Source of the DNA: Henckelia pumila
Lineage: Eukaryota > Streptophyta > Magnoliopsida > Lamiales > Gesneriaceae
Reading direction: 5' to 3'
DNA length: 64,000 nt
Assembly (NCBI RefSeq): GCF_033568475.1
Contig: NC_133122.1
Coordinates: 17,788,206-17,852,205 of the forward strand
The notes below the pieces were generated by a model that was given only the letters and a program-made list of their open reading frames with translations, ran no database searches and was not told the origin of the DNA. This document shows, one piece after another, positions 10,843 to 23,116 of the stretch (positions are counted from its first letter, which is position 1; each line of letters opens with the position of its first letter). The position numbers and the translations under genes are program-made.

Positions 10843-13800
10843 GGAAGCGATCGCATGTTGGCAGGTACCTTCCTGTTATGTGGTATTCCTGCACTTGTAT
10901 TAATTGATACTGGAGCATCGCATTCCTTTATTTCTAGTCGCTTTGTTAAGAGACATAGATTACCTTATGTATCATTAGATATGGATTTAGTTGTATCTAC
11001 TCCGTTGGAGCAAGAGATAGTAACTAAGCGTTTAGTGATGGGTTGCCTTCTAGAGTTTGAGGATAATGTGTTAGCAGCTAATTTGATTATATTAGCGATG
11101 GCAGATTTTGACTGTACCTTGGGAATAGATATGTTGACTTTGTATCACGCTACTGTGGATTTTTATCAGCGTCTGGTACAGTTTCATCCGGTTGAGGGTG
11201 ATAGCTGGTATTTTTATGGTGAGGGTGCGCGACCTCCAATGCCACTTGTTTCGGCTCTGAAGGCATATCATATCTTGGAGTCAGGTGGGGAGGGCTACCT
11301 CATCTATGCAGTTGATATGTCCACGAGTAGTATGGGTATTGATCAGTTACCGGTTGTCAGCGAGTTTTCTGATGTATTCCCTGATGATATTCCTGGTTTT
11401 CCTCCGGTGCGAGAGATTGAATTTGGTATTGATTTAGTACCAGGAACTACGCCTATATCCCGAGCACCTTATCGTCTGTTACCGTTAGAGATGAGGGAAT
11501 TGAAATAGCAATTACAGGATTTGCTTGATAAGGGATATATTCGTCCGAGTGTTTCTCCGTGGGGAGCACCTGTTTTATTTGTCAATAAGAAAGATGGATT
11601 GATGCGATTATGTATTGATTACAGGCAGTTGAATCGTGTCACCATCAAGAATAAGTATCCTTTGCCGCGGATTGATGATTTGTTCGATAAATTACAGGGT
11701 ACTTCTGTTTACTCGAAGATAGATCTGAGATCTGGATACCATCAGATGCGGGTACGAGACTCAGATATATCTACGACTGCTTTCAGGACCAGATACGGGC
11801 ATTATGAATTTCTGGTGATGCCATTTGGTTTGACGAATGCACCGGCAGTCTTTATGAATCTGATGAATCAGATATTTCGAGAGTATCTGGATAGATTTGT
11901 CATCGTCTTCATTGATGATATTCTTGTCTATTCTCATGACAAGGATGAGCATGCACAACATCTAAGGATTGTTTTACAGACGTTAAGAGATAAGCAGCTG
12001 TATGCGAAATTAAGCAAGTGTGAATTCTGGCTTGATCGGGTAGTGTTTCTCGGTCATGTGATTTCTAATGAAGGGATATCTGTTGATCCTAGTAAGATAG
12101 AGGCAGTGCTGAACTGGTCTCGTCCGACGACGGTTGCTGAGATTCGTAGTTTCTTGGGTCTAGCTGGATATTACCGTCGGTTCATCGAGAATTTTTCACA
12201 GTTGGCCAGGACTTTGACTCAGCTTACTCGGAAAGATGTTACCTTCATTTGGTCCTCGGATTGTGAGGAGTCATTTCACGAGCTGCGTAGACGTCTTACT
12301 ACTGCACCTGTGCTAGCTCTACCTTCTGGATCAGGAGGTTATGTTGTCTATACTGATGCCTCTGGGCAGGGGTTAGGATGTGTTCTGACATAGCATGAAC
12401 ATGTTATTGCCTATGCTTCTCGACAGTTGAAGACGCATGAGAGTAATTATCCAGTACATGATCTCGAATTAGCCGCCATTGTATTTGCGCTCAAGATTTG
12501 GAGGCATTATCTTTATGGCGAGAAATTTGAGATATTTATGGATCATAAAAGTTTGAAGTATTTATTCACTCAGGCAGAGTTGAATATGCGACAGAGACTC
12601 TGGATGGATCTTCTGAAGGATTATGATTGTGAAATCAAATATCATCCAGGTTCTGTTAATCTTACTGCTGATGCCTTAAGTCGGCAGGTGAGACTTTCTG
12701 CACTTCAGACTAGTGAAGTATCTCATATGGTTCAAGAGTGCTGTTCATTGAGTTTTACGCTCAAGCACAAGAAAGGGAGAAATGGAATTCGGTTGTACAC
12801 TATTTTTTCTGAGCCAACATTGTATTCTCGGATCAGAGATGCTCAGATATCTTATGTTAAGACTCAGCGTTTGGCACGTCTAGCCAATGGAGTTAATACA
12901 TCTGGATTTCATTTTCAGGCAGATGGTTTATTGTGCCTATCTAATCGAGTGGTTGTACCTAATGTTGCGGAACTCAGGAATGATATTCTATCTCAAGCTC
13001 ACAGGAGTCGATTATCTGTTCATCCTGAAAGCATGAAAATGTATAAGGACTTGCGAACTAGATTCTGGTGGAAGGGGATGAAGCGAAGTGTGTATCAGTT
13101 TGTTTCAAGATGTTTGGTTTGTCAACAAGTCAAGGCTGAACACCGACGACCAGGTGGATTACTACAGAATCTTGAGATTTTCGAATGGAAGTGGGAGCAT
13201 GTAACTATGGACTTTGTTATCCACTTTCCTATGACGTCACGTTAGTATGATGCTATCTGGGTTGTTGTTGACCGTTTGACAAAATCAGCACACTTTATTC
13301 CTTATAACCGGGAGTATTTTTATGATCGCATGACACGTTTATACATCCAGGAGATAGTGCGATTACATGGGATTCCAGTGAGCATAGTCAGTGATAGAGA
13401 CCCGCGATTTACTTCACGTTTTTGGGGTAGTTTTCAGGAGGCGTTGGGTACCACTCTGAGTTTGAGCACTACATATCATCTGGAGACTGACGGGCAGTCA
13501 GAACGGACGATTCGTATGCTGGAGGATATGCTACGTTCTTCTGTCATGGATTTTGGCTTATCTTGGCAGGATCACTTACCTTTGATCGAATTTGCCTACA
13601 ATAACAGTTATCATCGTAGTATTGATATGGCACCTTTCGAGGCATTGTACGGTCGACGGTGTCGTACTCCATTATTCTGGAATGAAGTCGGAGAACGGCA
13701 AGTCGAGTGTCCTGAATTGGTGCAGCAGATTGTAGACAAGGTAGATTTGATCAAACATAGGATCAAAGTTGCTCAAGATAGACAAGCCAGTTATGCTAAT

Positions 13801-14256
13801 ATTTGTCGCAGGCCACTTCAGTTTGAGCCTGGTGAATATGTGTTCCTTCGAGTATCACCTTTCAGGAAGGTGATGAGATTCGGCGTGAAAGGAAAGTTGT
13901 CTCCTCGTTTTATTGGACCTTTCCAGATACTGGAAAATATCGGAGATGTTGCATATCGTTTGGTTTTACCGCCAAATATTTCCAGTATACATAATGTTTT
14001 TCATGTGTCGTTGCTTCGACAGTATATAGCTGATGAATCTCATGTGATTCAGTCTACTGATATTCAGCTAGATCCAGATCTGTCTTTTGTTGAACGACCA
14101 ATCCGTATCCTAGACAGGAAGGAGAAAGTTCTTCGGAACAAGACTATACCACTTGTGATGGTACAGTGGCAGCGCCGAGGCGTTGAAGAAGCAACTTGGG
14201 AAACTGAAAGTCGTATGCAAGCGAAATATCCTGAGTTGTTTGCTTTGTACTTTTGA
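10843..14256 (+). pseudogene. Element B pol (protease, RT, RNase H, integrase, chromodomain), with nonsense codons
   Basis: One frame throughout. The protease shows LIDTGASHSFIS near 10900-10935. The RT (about 11500-12150) has FIDDILVYS near 11910-11935. RNase H runs about 12340-12700. The integrase H-H-C-C zinc domain is near 13005-13130, the integrase core VSDRDPRF near 13390, and the chromodomain-like tail (EEATWE) ends with a natural TGA at 14254-14256. TAG stops lie at 11506-11508, 12391-12393 and 13243-13245. The 12391 stop aligns with a glutamine in element A, so CAG to TAG is the likely change. The copy is not coding as it stands. Confidence 0.9.
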
Positions 14257-14362
14257 TTTACCATGTAAGATGTAATTACAGTTGTTGTAATAAAACATAG
14301 TTTGATGTTTCATATTGTTATCTTGATTTGTATTTAGATGTTATTTTGCGGACGAAATATCT

Positions 14363-14376
14363 AAAGGTGGGGAGAA
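14363..14376 (+). other. Polypurine tract of element B
   Basis: AAAGGTGGGGAGAA lies immediately before the 3' LTR. Confidence 0.75.
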
Positions 14377-15757
14377 TGTAGTAACCCAGATTCCATTTTA
14401 AGATAATAATATGTTAAACATGATTAAGGGTTAGTAATTAACTGATTCCAGAGTTTAATTTGGGCTTTTGATTTTGGGCCGGATCGGAAGCTCCGAGCCC
14501 AAATCGGAAGCTCCGATCCTAGCCACTTCGGAACCTCATCGGAAGCACAGAGATCGAAAGCTCCGATCCTGGATTGGAAGTTCCGATCTCCAGCTGCCAG
14601 CAATGCTCGATGACTCAGCCGCGAGTTTTGACAAGTGTTGAATGTAGAGCAGATCGGAAGCTCCGATCCTGAAATCGGAAGTTCCGATCCTGGCCAGGAA
14701 TTTTGCCTATAAATAGGGCTTCTCAGATTCATTTCTAAATACAAATTCCCGAGTTTCTTTTTTCAGTTATATAGTGTGAGATATACACTTGAGGGTCCTA
14801 TCGGTTATAATAAAGGTTCTGGAATAACCAAGGTGTGGTTATAATCATCCGGGACTAGCGACTTCAAAGGGCTAACTACGGACGAAGGTATGGTCCGGGA
14901 ATCTATTTAAGTTTTGGGAGTACTTATTAGCTTAGTTAAGGCTTATAGAATTTATGTAGTGATACGGTGAACTTTTGAATATAGGCTTGGAACCTAGGAT
15001 CTTACTATACTTGAACTAGCCTAGAGGTACGTACACATTGACTGAGATTGCCAGCGAGTATACATGTTTATATGTTGCATTTATTTGGCATTATTATATG
15101 GCATGAGATATGATTTACCGTTTTTTATATTCATATGTCATGTGCATATACACGTTGAGCCTATACCTTGTTATACTTAACTATAGAGCTGCTCAGCTCT
15201 ATACTCGATAGTCTGTCACTGAGAGTACCGTGACGGCGGGGGAATTTATGTCTGTCTACTCTAGTGTACTAGACGAGTGTGGTTGCACCCAGAGGTTGAT
15301 CCGTGCGGTGGCAGCACTCATGTGGCGCCGGTTCTGAGCATGACTTTTTAGATGACCCTGTACCAGTCATCATGTTGCATGCATTATATACATATGTTTA
15401 CTCATGTCTATGTACTGGGCATTAGCGCTCACGTTCTAGTTGTTATCTTGGACACCCTATTCCATGGGGCAGGTCGCAGGATGGACGGAGCTGGTAGTTC
15501 AAGGCAGGACTAGGGAGCAGGAGCCTTGAGGATTTTATTATACAGCAGGATTCGATATAGCTGTATAATGTTTACTGTTTAAGTTTTCGATTTGATTGTA
15601 TCACTACAGATTTAAGCCTAGATTATGTTATTAAGCTGATATGTAAATTATGGTTATGTTTCCGCACGTTTTTACTCTGTTAAGTATTTTGCTGTATTAA
15701 GTTTAATGCATGCTATTAGTTGCCAATTAGTAGGTGATTCCATACAGGGTCACTACA
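14377..15757 (+). repeat. 3' LTR of element B
   Basis: It is 1381 bp, shorter than the 5' LTR. About 70 bp between two GATCGGAAGCTCCGAT units (present at 8520-8600) are missing near 14665. Otherwise it is collinear with the 5' LTR, with a TATA box at 14709-14716. It ends CACTACA at 15757, followed by the AGCCG duplication. Confidence 0.95.
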
Positions 15758-16393
15758 AGCCGAGCTCGAGCTCATATTTTACTACTCGAGCTCGAGCTCA
15801 AGCTCGATCGTGTAGTAAAATATGAGCTCGAGCTCGAGCTCGAGCTCGAGCTCGAGCTCGAGCTTTTATATTATATATATATATATAAATTAAAAATATA
15901 TTAATAAATAAATAAATAAATATTATATATTATATATATATTATAAAATAAATTAAATATTATAAATAAATATATAAATATTATAAATAAATTAAAATAT
16001 AAATATTATATTATATTATATGAGTTCTTTTATGGTGCCCAACACTATATGTCCACTTCATGTCCACCATGTACAAGTCAACTCATCTATTGTACCGGTC
16101 AACTCATCTATTGTACATGGTGGACATGAAGTGGGCATATAGTGTTGGGCACCATAAAAGAACTCTATATTATATTATAATATATATATATATATATATT
16201 ATATTTATATATATTTATATTATTTTTTAATATATATATGTGGCTTATCGAGTAGCTCGCGAGCTACTCGATCACATAGTTTCAAAGCTCGACTCGAGCT
16301 CGATTGTATGATCGAGCTACTCGAGCTCGAGTCAAGCTTTGACTGAGCTACTCGCGAGTTGCTCACGAGTAGCTCGGCTCCTTTACACCCCTA
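15758..16393. mobile_element. GAGCTC-rich hAT-like non-autonomous element end, with (TA)-rich core
   Basis: After the target duplication of element B come GAGCTC/CTCGAG runs that form a hairpin: a segment ending ATATTTTACTA near 15785 pairs with TAGTAAAATAT near 15813. An AT microsatellite core follows (15870-16240), then a second CTCGAG-rich arm. The arm ends at CTCCTTTACACCCCTAG (16377-16393). Read on the other strand, the start CTAGGGGTGTAAA is typical of plant hAT elements. The partner end was probably split off by the insertion of element B at 8234-8238. No coding content. Confidence 0.5.
16022..16165. mobile_element. Foldback MITE (near-perfect 144-bp inverted repeat)
   Basis: Arms of about 54 bp: 16022-16075, starting GAGTTCTTTTATGGTGCC, pairs with 16111-16165, ending GGCACCATAAAAGAACTC, with at most one or two mismatches. 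The loop holds a 19-bp direct duplication (GTCAACTCATCTATTGTAC) around a central CGG. It sits in TA-rich DNA, so a TA target duplication cannot be assigned with certainty. Confidence 0.75.
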
Positions 16394-16690
16394 GTTGGAC
16401 GCCATAAATTTTAGTAAAATTCCATATAAAAAAGGTCCAAAAATAAGTAATATTAATATATTTTAAGGATAGTTTTGTCCAAACATAAAATGTTCGAGCT
16501 ACTCGAGCTCGGTCAAATCGAGCTCGAGTCAAGCTTTGACCGAGCTACTCGCGAGTTAATCACGAGTAGCTCGGCTCCTTTACACCCCTAGTTGGACGCC
16601 ATAAATTTTAGTAAAATTCCATATAAAAAAGGTCCAAAAATAAGTAATATTAATATATTTTAAGGATAGTTTTGTCCAAACATAAAATGT
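16297..16690. repeat. Tandem duplication, two units of 197 bp
   Basis: Units are about 16297-16493 and 16494-16690. Each unit has the CTCGAG-rich arm, the CTCCTTTACACCCCTAG hAT-like end and the following GTTGGACGCC flank (16394 and 16591). Apart from a few changes in the GAGCTC part the copies are almost identical. The duplication took in both the element end and its flanking host DNA. Confidence 0.8.
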
Positions 16691-16929
16691 TTTAAATTTA
16701 TCTCATTATCAAAAATCATATCAAACATAATACTAATTTATCACTATATTACTTTTCTATCTCAATCATTTTATCATTTTTGTATTAATCACTCAATAAT
16801 CTCATCGTATCAACCAAACGTAGTTATTAAAGATTGAATGTAAGGAAACACAGAGATGTACAATTGCCTAATTTGTCTTTTTGTCAGTATTGAGGTTTAA
16901 GTCTTTAATTTTTAAAAATAACTTGTTTC

Positions 16930-17210
16930 TGTTATGAAAAAGTAAAAATTTACGGTAAAAAGTAAATACTCCAAAACTCAAAATATATCAATCTCTACAC
17001 TTTATAATATTTTTCTCTCAACTTAATTGTATTTTTCATCACAAATGAAGACCTATTTATAGATCCACATTTGATATTAGTCCAAAAATTAATACATCAT
17101 CATCTACATCATCACACACTAATTTTCCACATTTTACAACTCAATATTCAACATTCAACATTAAATATTCAATATTCAACATAATAATAATAATAATATA
17201 TTTTTCAACA
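16930..17210 (-). repeat. 3' LTR of element C
   Basis: It is 281 bp, matching 22820-23128. Read on the minus strand, a TATA box (complement of TATTTATA at 17054-17061) is conserved in both LTRs. The polypurine tract (minus CAAGGGGGAG, plus 17211-17220) adjoins it. Confidence 0.9.
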
Positions 17211-17353
17211 CTCCCCCTTGTGATGATGATCGTGATATGATGATTGGCTTCATTACGTGTTTTATACTACCTCGTTAAAAACCTTACTAGGAAAAATCCA
17301 GTAGGATAAAAACCATAGTAAGAAAAAAAGAGTGCAGCCACGTAAACTCCCCC

Positions 17354-18417
17354 TCATGTTAACATGAGTGGTTCTTCACATATTCCGTAGATTGCGCATC
17401 CCAATGTTGTATACATGCTTTTTGAATATCGTCGTGGGAAGTGCCTTTGTGAAGAGATCTGATGAGTTCTCACTTGATTGAATGTAACAGATATCAATAT
17501 CTTTATTTTTCTCAAGCTCTTGAGTGTAGGCAAAGAATGTTGGGGGATATGTTTGGTTCTGTCACTTTTGATGTATCCTTCTTTCATTTGAGCAATACAT
17601 GCAGCATTATCTTCATATAGTGTCACAGGCTTTTTGTCTACTGTCAATCCACACGATATTTGAATATGTTTGGTCATTGACTTTAACCATACACATTCAC
17701 GACTTGCTTCATGTAATGCAATAATCTCGGCGTGATTTGATGAAGTTGTTACGAGTGTTTGTTTCTGTGAACGCCAAGAAATTGCGGTGCCTCCACGAGT
17801 AAATACATATCCGATTTGGGAACTTGTCTTATGTGGATCAGATAAATATCCAACATCAGCATAACCAATGATACTTTTATTGGTGTCTTTTGAGTACAAA
17901 AGTCTCAAATCTGTCGTTCCTCGTAGATAACGGAATATATGTTTAATTCCGTTCCAGTGCCTCTTTGTTGTATATGAACTAAATCTTGCCAATAAATTTA
18001 CAGCAAAAAATATATCAGATCTAGTGCAATTTGCAAGATACATAAGGGCACCAATGACATTTAGATATGGTACTTCTGGACCAAGAATAACTTCATCATC
18101 TTCACATGGACGGAATGGATCCTTTTCTATGTTTAATGATCTTACAATCATTGCAGTACTTAATGGATTTGATTTATCCATATTAAAACGTTTAAGGATC
18201 TTTTCTGTATAATTTGCCTGGTGAACAAAAATTCCACATTCTTTTTGTTTGATTTGCAAACCCAGACAATACTTGGTTTTTCCAAGATCCTTCATTTCGA
18301 ATTCTTCCTTCAAGTACATCATAACTTCTTGAATTTCTTTATTCGTTCCAATGATGTTTAAATCATCAACATATACAACAATAATTACACATCCGGATGT
18401 TGTTTTCTTGATGAAAA
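17354..18417 (-). pseudogene. Element C reverse transcriptase (C-terminal part) and RNase H
   Basis: Read on the minus strand, it starts at the frame used after a 1-nt deletion near 18432. It shows the copia RT box YVDDLNIIG (plus 18350-18385), the following KEEFEMKDLG and LGLQI motifs, and the RNase H part (GYADVGYLSDPHKTSSQIG; LYEDNAACI). Near 17545 the frame is lost again after RTKHIP. The expected C-terminal segment appears only in other frames, so the end at 17354 is not natural. Confidence 0.85.
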
Positions 18418-18438
18418 CACAAGGGCATATTGGATCAT

Positions 18439-19572
18439 TTATATATCCCTTTTCATCAAGTGCTCACTTAGCCGATTATACCACATTCGGTCGGATTTAT
18501 TTAACCCATATAATGATCTTTGCAATTTTACAGAATAAAATTCTCTGGGTTTTGAACTTTGTGCTTCAGGCATCTTAAATCCTTCAGGGATTTTCATGTA
18601 TATATCACTATCAAGTGATCCGTATAAGTAAGCTATAACAACATCCATAAGATATATTTCCAAATTTTCAGACACTGCCAAACTAATCAAATATCGAAAC
18701 GTAATTGCATCCATAACAGGAGAATACGTTTCTTCATAATCAATTCCAGGCCTTTGAGAAAAACCTTGTGCAACAAGTCTAGCTTTATATCTGACTATTT
18801 CATTTTTCTTATTTCACTTTCGAATAAAAACTCATTTGTATCCAACAGGTTTTACACCTTCAGGTGTGAGGACTATATGTCCAAAAATATTACGTTTATT
18901 CAGCAAATTCAATTTAACCTGGATGGCATCTTTCCATTTGGCCCAATCATGACGAGTTTTACATTCAGCAAAAGATTTTGGTTCATGATCCTCATTTTCA
19001 TTTATGATGTCATAAGCCACATTATAAGAAAATATCTCATCAATATCTTCTATGTCTTTTCGATTCCATATTTTTCCAGTATTAATATAATTGATAGAGA
19101 TTTCACGATTCTCGTCAGTTTGTGGTTCTGACAGAACATTTTCATCATCAGGTGTTTCTTCTGGAACACCATTTTCTATTTTATGATCATCGTGCTTCTC
19201 TGTGCCTTTTCTTTTTCGAGGATTTTTATCCTTGGAACCGACTGGCCTTCCATGCTTCAAGCGTTTTATGAAATCATGAGTGTCTTCAATTTGTTTCTTT
19301 GGAATTTCAATTCGAGCAGCGGCATTTACAGCATGTATATATGATTTTGTTACCCCTTTTGTGTCTGCAAATGCATCTGGCATTTGATTTGCAATTCTTT
19401 GCAAATGCACAATTTGCTGTACATGTTTATCACATTGTTTGGTCCTTGGATCCAAATGTAACAATGATGGTACATACCATGTTATTTCTTTTTCGATGTG
19501 TTTCTTTTCTCCCCCTAACATTGGGAAGATTTCTTCATTAAAATGACAATCAGCAAAGCGTGCTGTAAACAC
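18439..19572 (-). pseudogene. Element C integrase-RT linker and N-terminal RT, with stops
   Basis: The minus-strand frame runs from 19572. The region between integrase and RT is charged and low-complexity, ending in FAECKTRHDWAKWKDAIQ, the usual start of copia RT. GYK at 18835 is followed by TGA where these RTs usually have tryptophan, and a second TGA follows close by. RT continues at 18714-18439 (YLMDVVIAYLYGSLDSDIYM; SLYGLNKS) until a 1-nt deletion shifts the frame at about 18432. Confidence 0.8.
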
Positions 19573-19709
19573 ATCGCCTGTCTGAGGCTCAAGATATCGA
19601 ATGATTTATGGACTATCATAACCGATATAAATACCGATTTTTCTTTGAGGACCTATTTTTGATCGTTGAGGTGGTGCAATAGGCACATACACCATACATC
19701 CAAAAATTC

Positions 19710-20498
19710 TCAGATGAGAAATATTTGGTTCTTTATCAAATGCAACTGCAATGGGGAGAATTTATGATATGCACTTGGTCTGATGCGAATTAATGCCGCA
19801 GCATGTAAAATTGCATGTTTCCATATAGAAATAGGGAGTTTTGTTCTCATAATCATTGTTCTAGCAATCAGTTGTATACGTTTAATCAATGATTCAGCTA
19901 ATCCATTTTGTGTATGAACATGAGCAACAGGATGTTCAACAGTAATTCCCATTGACATACAATAGTCATTGAAAGTTTGGGAAGTAAATTCTCCAACATT
20001 ATCAAGTCTTATTTTCTTGATTGTATAATCGGGAAATTGATTCCGCAATTTTATTATTTGAGCCATTAATCTTGCAAATGCCACATTTCGAGTTGACAAT
20101 AAGCATACATGTGATCATCTGCTAGAAGCATCGATCAATACCATAAAGTATTGAAATTGTCCACATGGTGGATGAATTGGCCCACAAATATCACCCTGAA
20201 TACGTTCAAGAAATATGAGTGATTCTGTTTGGATTTTAGCTGGCGATGGTCTTATAATAAGTTTTCCAAGAGAACATGTTTTACATTGAAACTTATTATT
20301 CTGAAAGATCTTCTGGTCTTTCAATGGATGATCATGTATATTTTCAATAATTTTTCGCATCATTATTGAACTAGGATGTTCCAATCGATCATGCCAATTG
20401 GTTAATATTGAAGAACTATTAACTACCATATTTGATTCGATTGGCCTTATATGTGTATAATGCAATCCAGTAGGGAGCATTGATAATTTTTCAACCAC
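19710..20498 (-). pseudogene. Element C GAG-pre-integrase and integrase core
   Basis: On the minus strand the pre-integrase zinc domain (HDRLEHPS, then CKTCSLGK) is followed by the integrase core: GDICGPIHPP, then VLIDASSR, a TGA at 20112-20114 in place of the expected tryptophan, then the LDNVGEFTSQTFNDYC and EHPVAHVHTQNGLAE motifs. In the last motif the usual second aspartate motif and glutamate are recognisable. The frame is lost after about 19710 and resumes in another frame at 19572. Confidence 0.85.
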
Positions 20499-20507
20499 AT
20501 ATTTCTT

Positions 20508-20873
20508 TCATGATTTATATGTGGTAAGACACATATATTTCTGATTTCCATCAGTTATCGTCTCAGTATCATACCCATGAGAATATATGTCATTAAAACT
20601 CAACAAATTTCTTTTTGATCCGGGTGAATATAAAGCATCATTTATCAAAAATTTTGTACCATTAGGTAACAAAAAATGTGCTTTTTCACAACCTTCAATC
20701 AAGTCTACCGGTCTTGATATTGTATTCACCATTATTTTTGTTGGTTTTAATTCCAAGAAATATCTTTTATCTCGGAGAATAGTGTGCGTTGTACCATTAT
20801 CGGGTATGAAAACTTCCATGGGATTATTTTCTTGTTTAGTTTTGCTCATACCGTTTTCCATTTTGAACTTCAA
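20508..20873 (-). pseudogene. Element C protease
   Basis: The reading frame holds the aspartic protease motif DNGTTHTIL and the LLPNGTKFLINDALYSPGSK region that in copia polyproteins lies between gag and integrase. TGA at 20508-20510 interrupts the frame just before the pre-integrase part, which is in the same frame. Confidence 0.75.
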
Positions 20874-21137
20874 AATAAATTATGCAATAAAGAAAATCAA
20901 GGATAATATATATATGCAAAATATAGCATGTTTCATAAGAATGCATGAAAAATATAGCATGTTACATTCCAGTCCCACCAATATATTAATCAATGTTCTC
21001 GAAATCATTTGAAAAATCGGCAGCATTGAAATAAGTTGAACCACTTAAATGGTTACTGTATTAAACAAAATTGGTCTATTTTCTTTTCCCTTTATCGATA
21101 CTTTAAAGAGCTTACATAAGTGCTCAGGGGTATGTGA

Positions 21138-22021
21138 CTAATGTCTTGGAGTGTCACATTTATAACAAACACTCTCATATCTTTTTGAGTGATTTTTATT
21201 TTCACTCATATTTTCATGATGCCTTTTTGGTGGGTGGTTCATGACGTTCTTTTGACATGAGTTATTGAAATAACTATCTCGATTATTTTCATATCCACGG
21301 CCACGACCACGACCGCGATAATTTTTACGTCCACGTCCACGTCCACGCCCACTTCCTCGACCTCGTCCACGACCAAAATCTGGTATATGCCTTTGATTTT
21401 GGTTTTCATTTTTCATTACGACATTTGCTTCAGGAAATGCCATTGATCCAGTGGGTCGGGATTGATGATTTCTTATTAACAATTCGTTGTTCTTTTCCGT
21501 CACAAGAAGACATGCAATGAGTTCAGAATATCTCGTAAAACCACGCACTCTATACTGCTGCTGTAGAGTTATATTTGATGCGTGAAAAGTGGAAAATATT
21601 TTCTCAAGCATTTCCATCTCTGTGACTTCAAGTCCACAGAATTTTAATTGCGAGACTATTCGATACATCGCAGAATTATAATCACTGATTTTTTAAAGTC
21701 TTGGAATCTCAACGTATTACATTCATCACGGGCGGTCGGAAGTATCACTTCCCTTATATGCTCAAATCTTTCTTTCAACCCTTTCCATAAAATCATTGGG
21801 TCTTTTTCTGTGAGATACTCACATTTCAACCCTTCATCAAGATGTCGGCGTAAGAAAATCATTGCCTTTGCTTTATCTTTTGAGGCTGATATATTAATTT
21901 CTTTGATGGTATCACTTAGACCCAATGACTCAAGATGCATCTCTACATCGAGAGTCCATGACATATAATTCTTTCCAGTTATATCGAGCGCAACGAATTC
22001 AATCTTTGCCAAATTTGACAT
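21138..22021 (-). pseudogene. Element C gag
   Basis: It probably starts at the minus-strand ATG at 22021 (MSNLAKIEF, typical of this gag group). The gag domain (MIFLRRHLDEGLK, then LWKGLKERF) runs to about 21668, where one indel shifts the frame. It resumes with the SQLKFCG region, an RG-rich basic stretch (RGRGRGSGRGRGRGR) and the start of the zinc knuckle CYKCDTPRH. There TAG (21138-21140) replaces the tryptophan usual at this place. Confidence 0.85.
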
Positions 22022-22806
22022 GGTGGTAATAGAAAAATAACAATGCATTTTATTAGTTAATTTTCATTAATATGACAATACAAAATAATGGAAGAACGAA
22101 GATTACAAGTGCGTGTACAAATAGAGAAAAAGTATGTGGTGGAAAATCGCTGGTGAGTACAAAACTCGTGAGCATGATGATCATAATCGTTATGAAAAAT
22201 AGCCTTAGAAATGCCATCATCTTCATCTTCGAAAAATCGAGGAGAAATTATTTTGAGAGAAAGAGTGAATTTGGTGTGATTGAAAATGAGTTTGAGTGAA
22301 TATATTTATAGGGCAAAAACTAGCCGTTTGTTACCGTTGGGGTAAGAAAAAATCGAGTATGTGTTGAATAAAAATTCGTGATAATCATGTGATGCATATA
22401 ATGATAATCATAATTAAATATACGCAATAAAATATATATCATATCACGTTATTATAAGATCAGTGTCCTAGACAACCTCTTATATAATAACATGAAATTA
22501 TATATTGATATAGTTAGTATATATACATAATAAATATATATCATATCACGTTATTGTTTAAAAATCTTAGAGGCTTTTATACTTGTCGTATCCCTTACTG
22601 GGAGTGTGGGATGTCGTCTTAACATCCTCCCAGGATTTATAACAAGTTTTTAAAAAACTAATTTTTTTTTTTCATTTCTGATAATAACATGATATTATAT
22701 ATTAATATATACACAATAAAAATATATAAACAGTAAAATAAAAATTCTTACTTGTTGAATATTTTTGACTTCTTCTTGTATTTTGGAGCGAGAACCTTCG
22801 AGCGAT

Positions 22807-22819
22807 CGTGCTGATAACG
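22807..22819 (-). other. Primer binding site region of element C
   Basis: On the minus strand CGTTATCAGCACG directly follows the 5' LTR. GTTATCAGCACG is a frequent copia PBS. The tRNA assignment is not certain from sequence alone. Confidence 0.55.
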
Positions 22820-23077
22820 TGTTATGAAAAAATAAAAATTTACAGTAAAAAGTAAATACTCCAAAACTCAAAATATATCAAACTCTACACTTTATAATAT
22901 TTTTCTCTCAACTCAATTGTATTTTTCATCACAAATGAAGACCTATTTATAGATCCACATTTGAGATTAGTCCAAAAATTAATACATCATCATCTACATC
23001 ATCACACACTAATTTTTCACATTTTACAACTCAATATTCAACATTCAACATTCAATATTCAATATTCAATATTCAAC

Positions 23078-23116
<39 letters not shown>

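Larger units (their letters stand above)
8239..15757 (+). mobile_element. Ty3/gypsy LTR retrotransposon B (Tekay/Del-like chromovirus), full length but mutated
   Basis: Complete structure: 5' LTR 8239-9688, PBS 9693-9704, gag-pol 9797-14256, polypurine tract 14363-14376, 3' LTR 14377-15757. A perfect 5-bp target-site duplication AGCCG flanks it (8234-8238 and 15758-15762). LTRs begin TGTAGTAACCCA and end GGTCACTACA. By eye the two LTRs differ at roughly 2-3% of positions, plus one indel of about 70 bp. The coding region has a frameshift and four in-frame TAG stops, so the copy cannot move by itself. It shares domain order and many motifs with element A but is a distinct subfamily, with unrelated LTRs. 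Confidence 0.95.

Noticed and set aside
10451-10903. 150-residue leucine-rich ORF
   Set aside because: Out-of-frame shadow of element B gag and protease.
15763-15870. CTCGAG/GAGCTC runs as a possible CRISPR-like or regulatory array
   Set aside because: They are a simple hexamer repeat and hairpin within a hAT-like element; there are no spacers, and the host is a plant.
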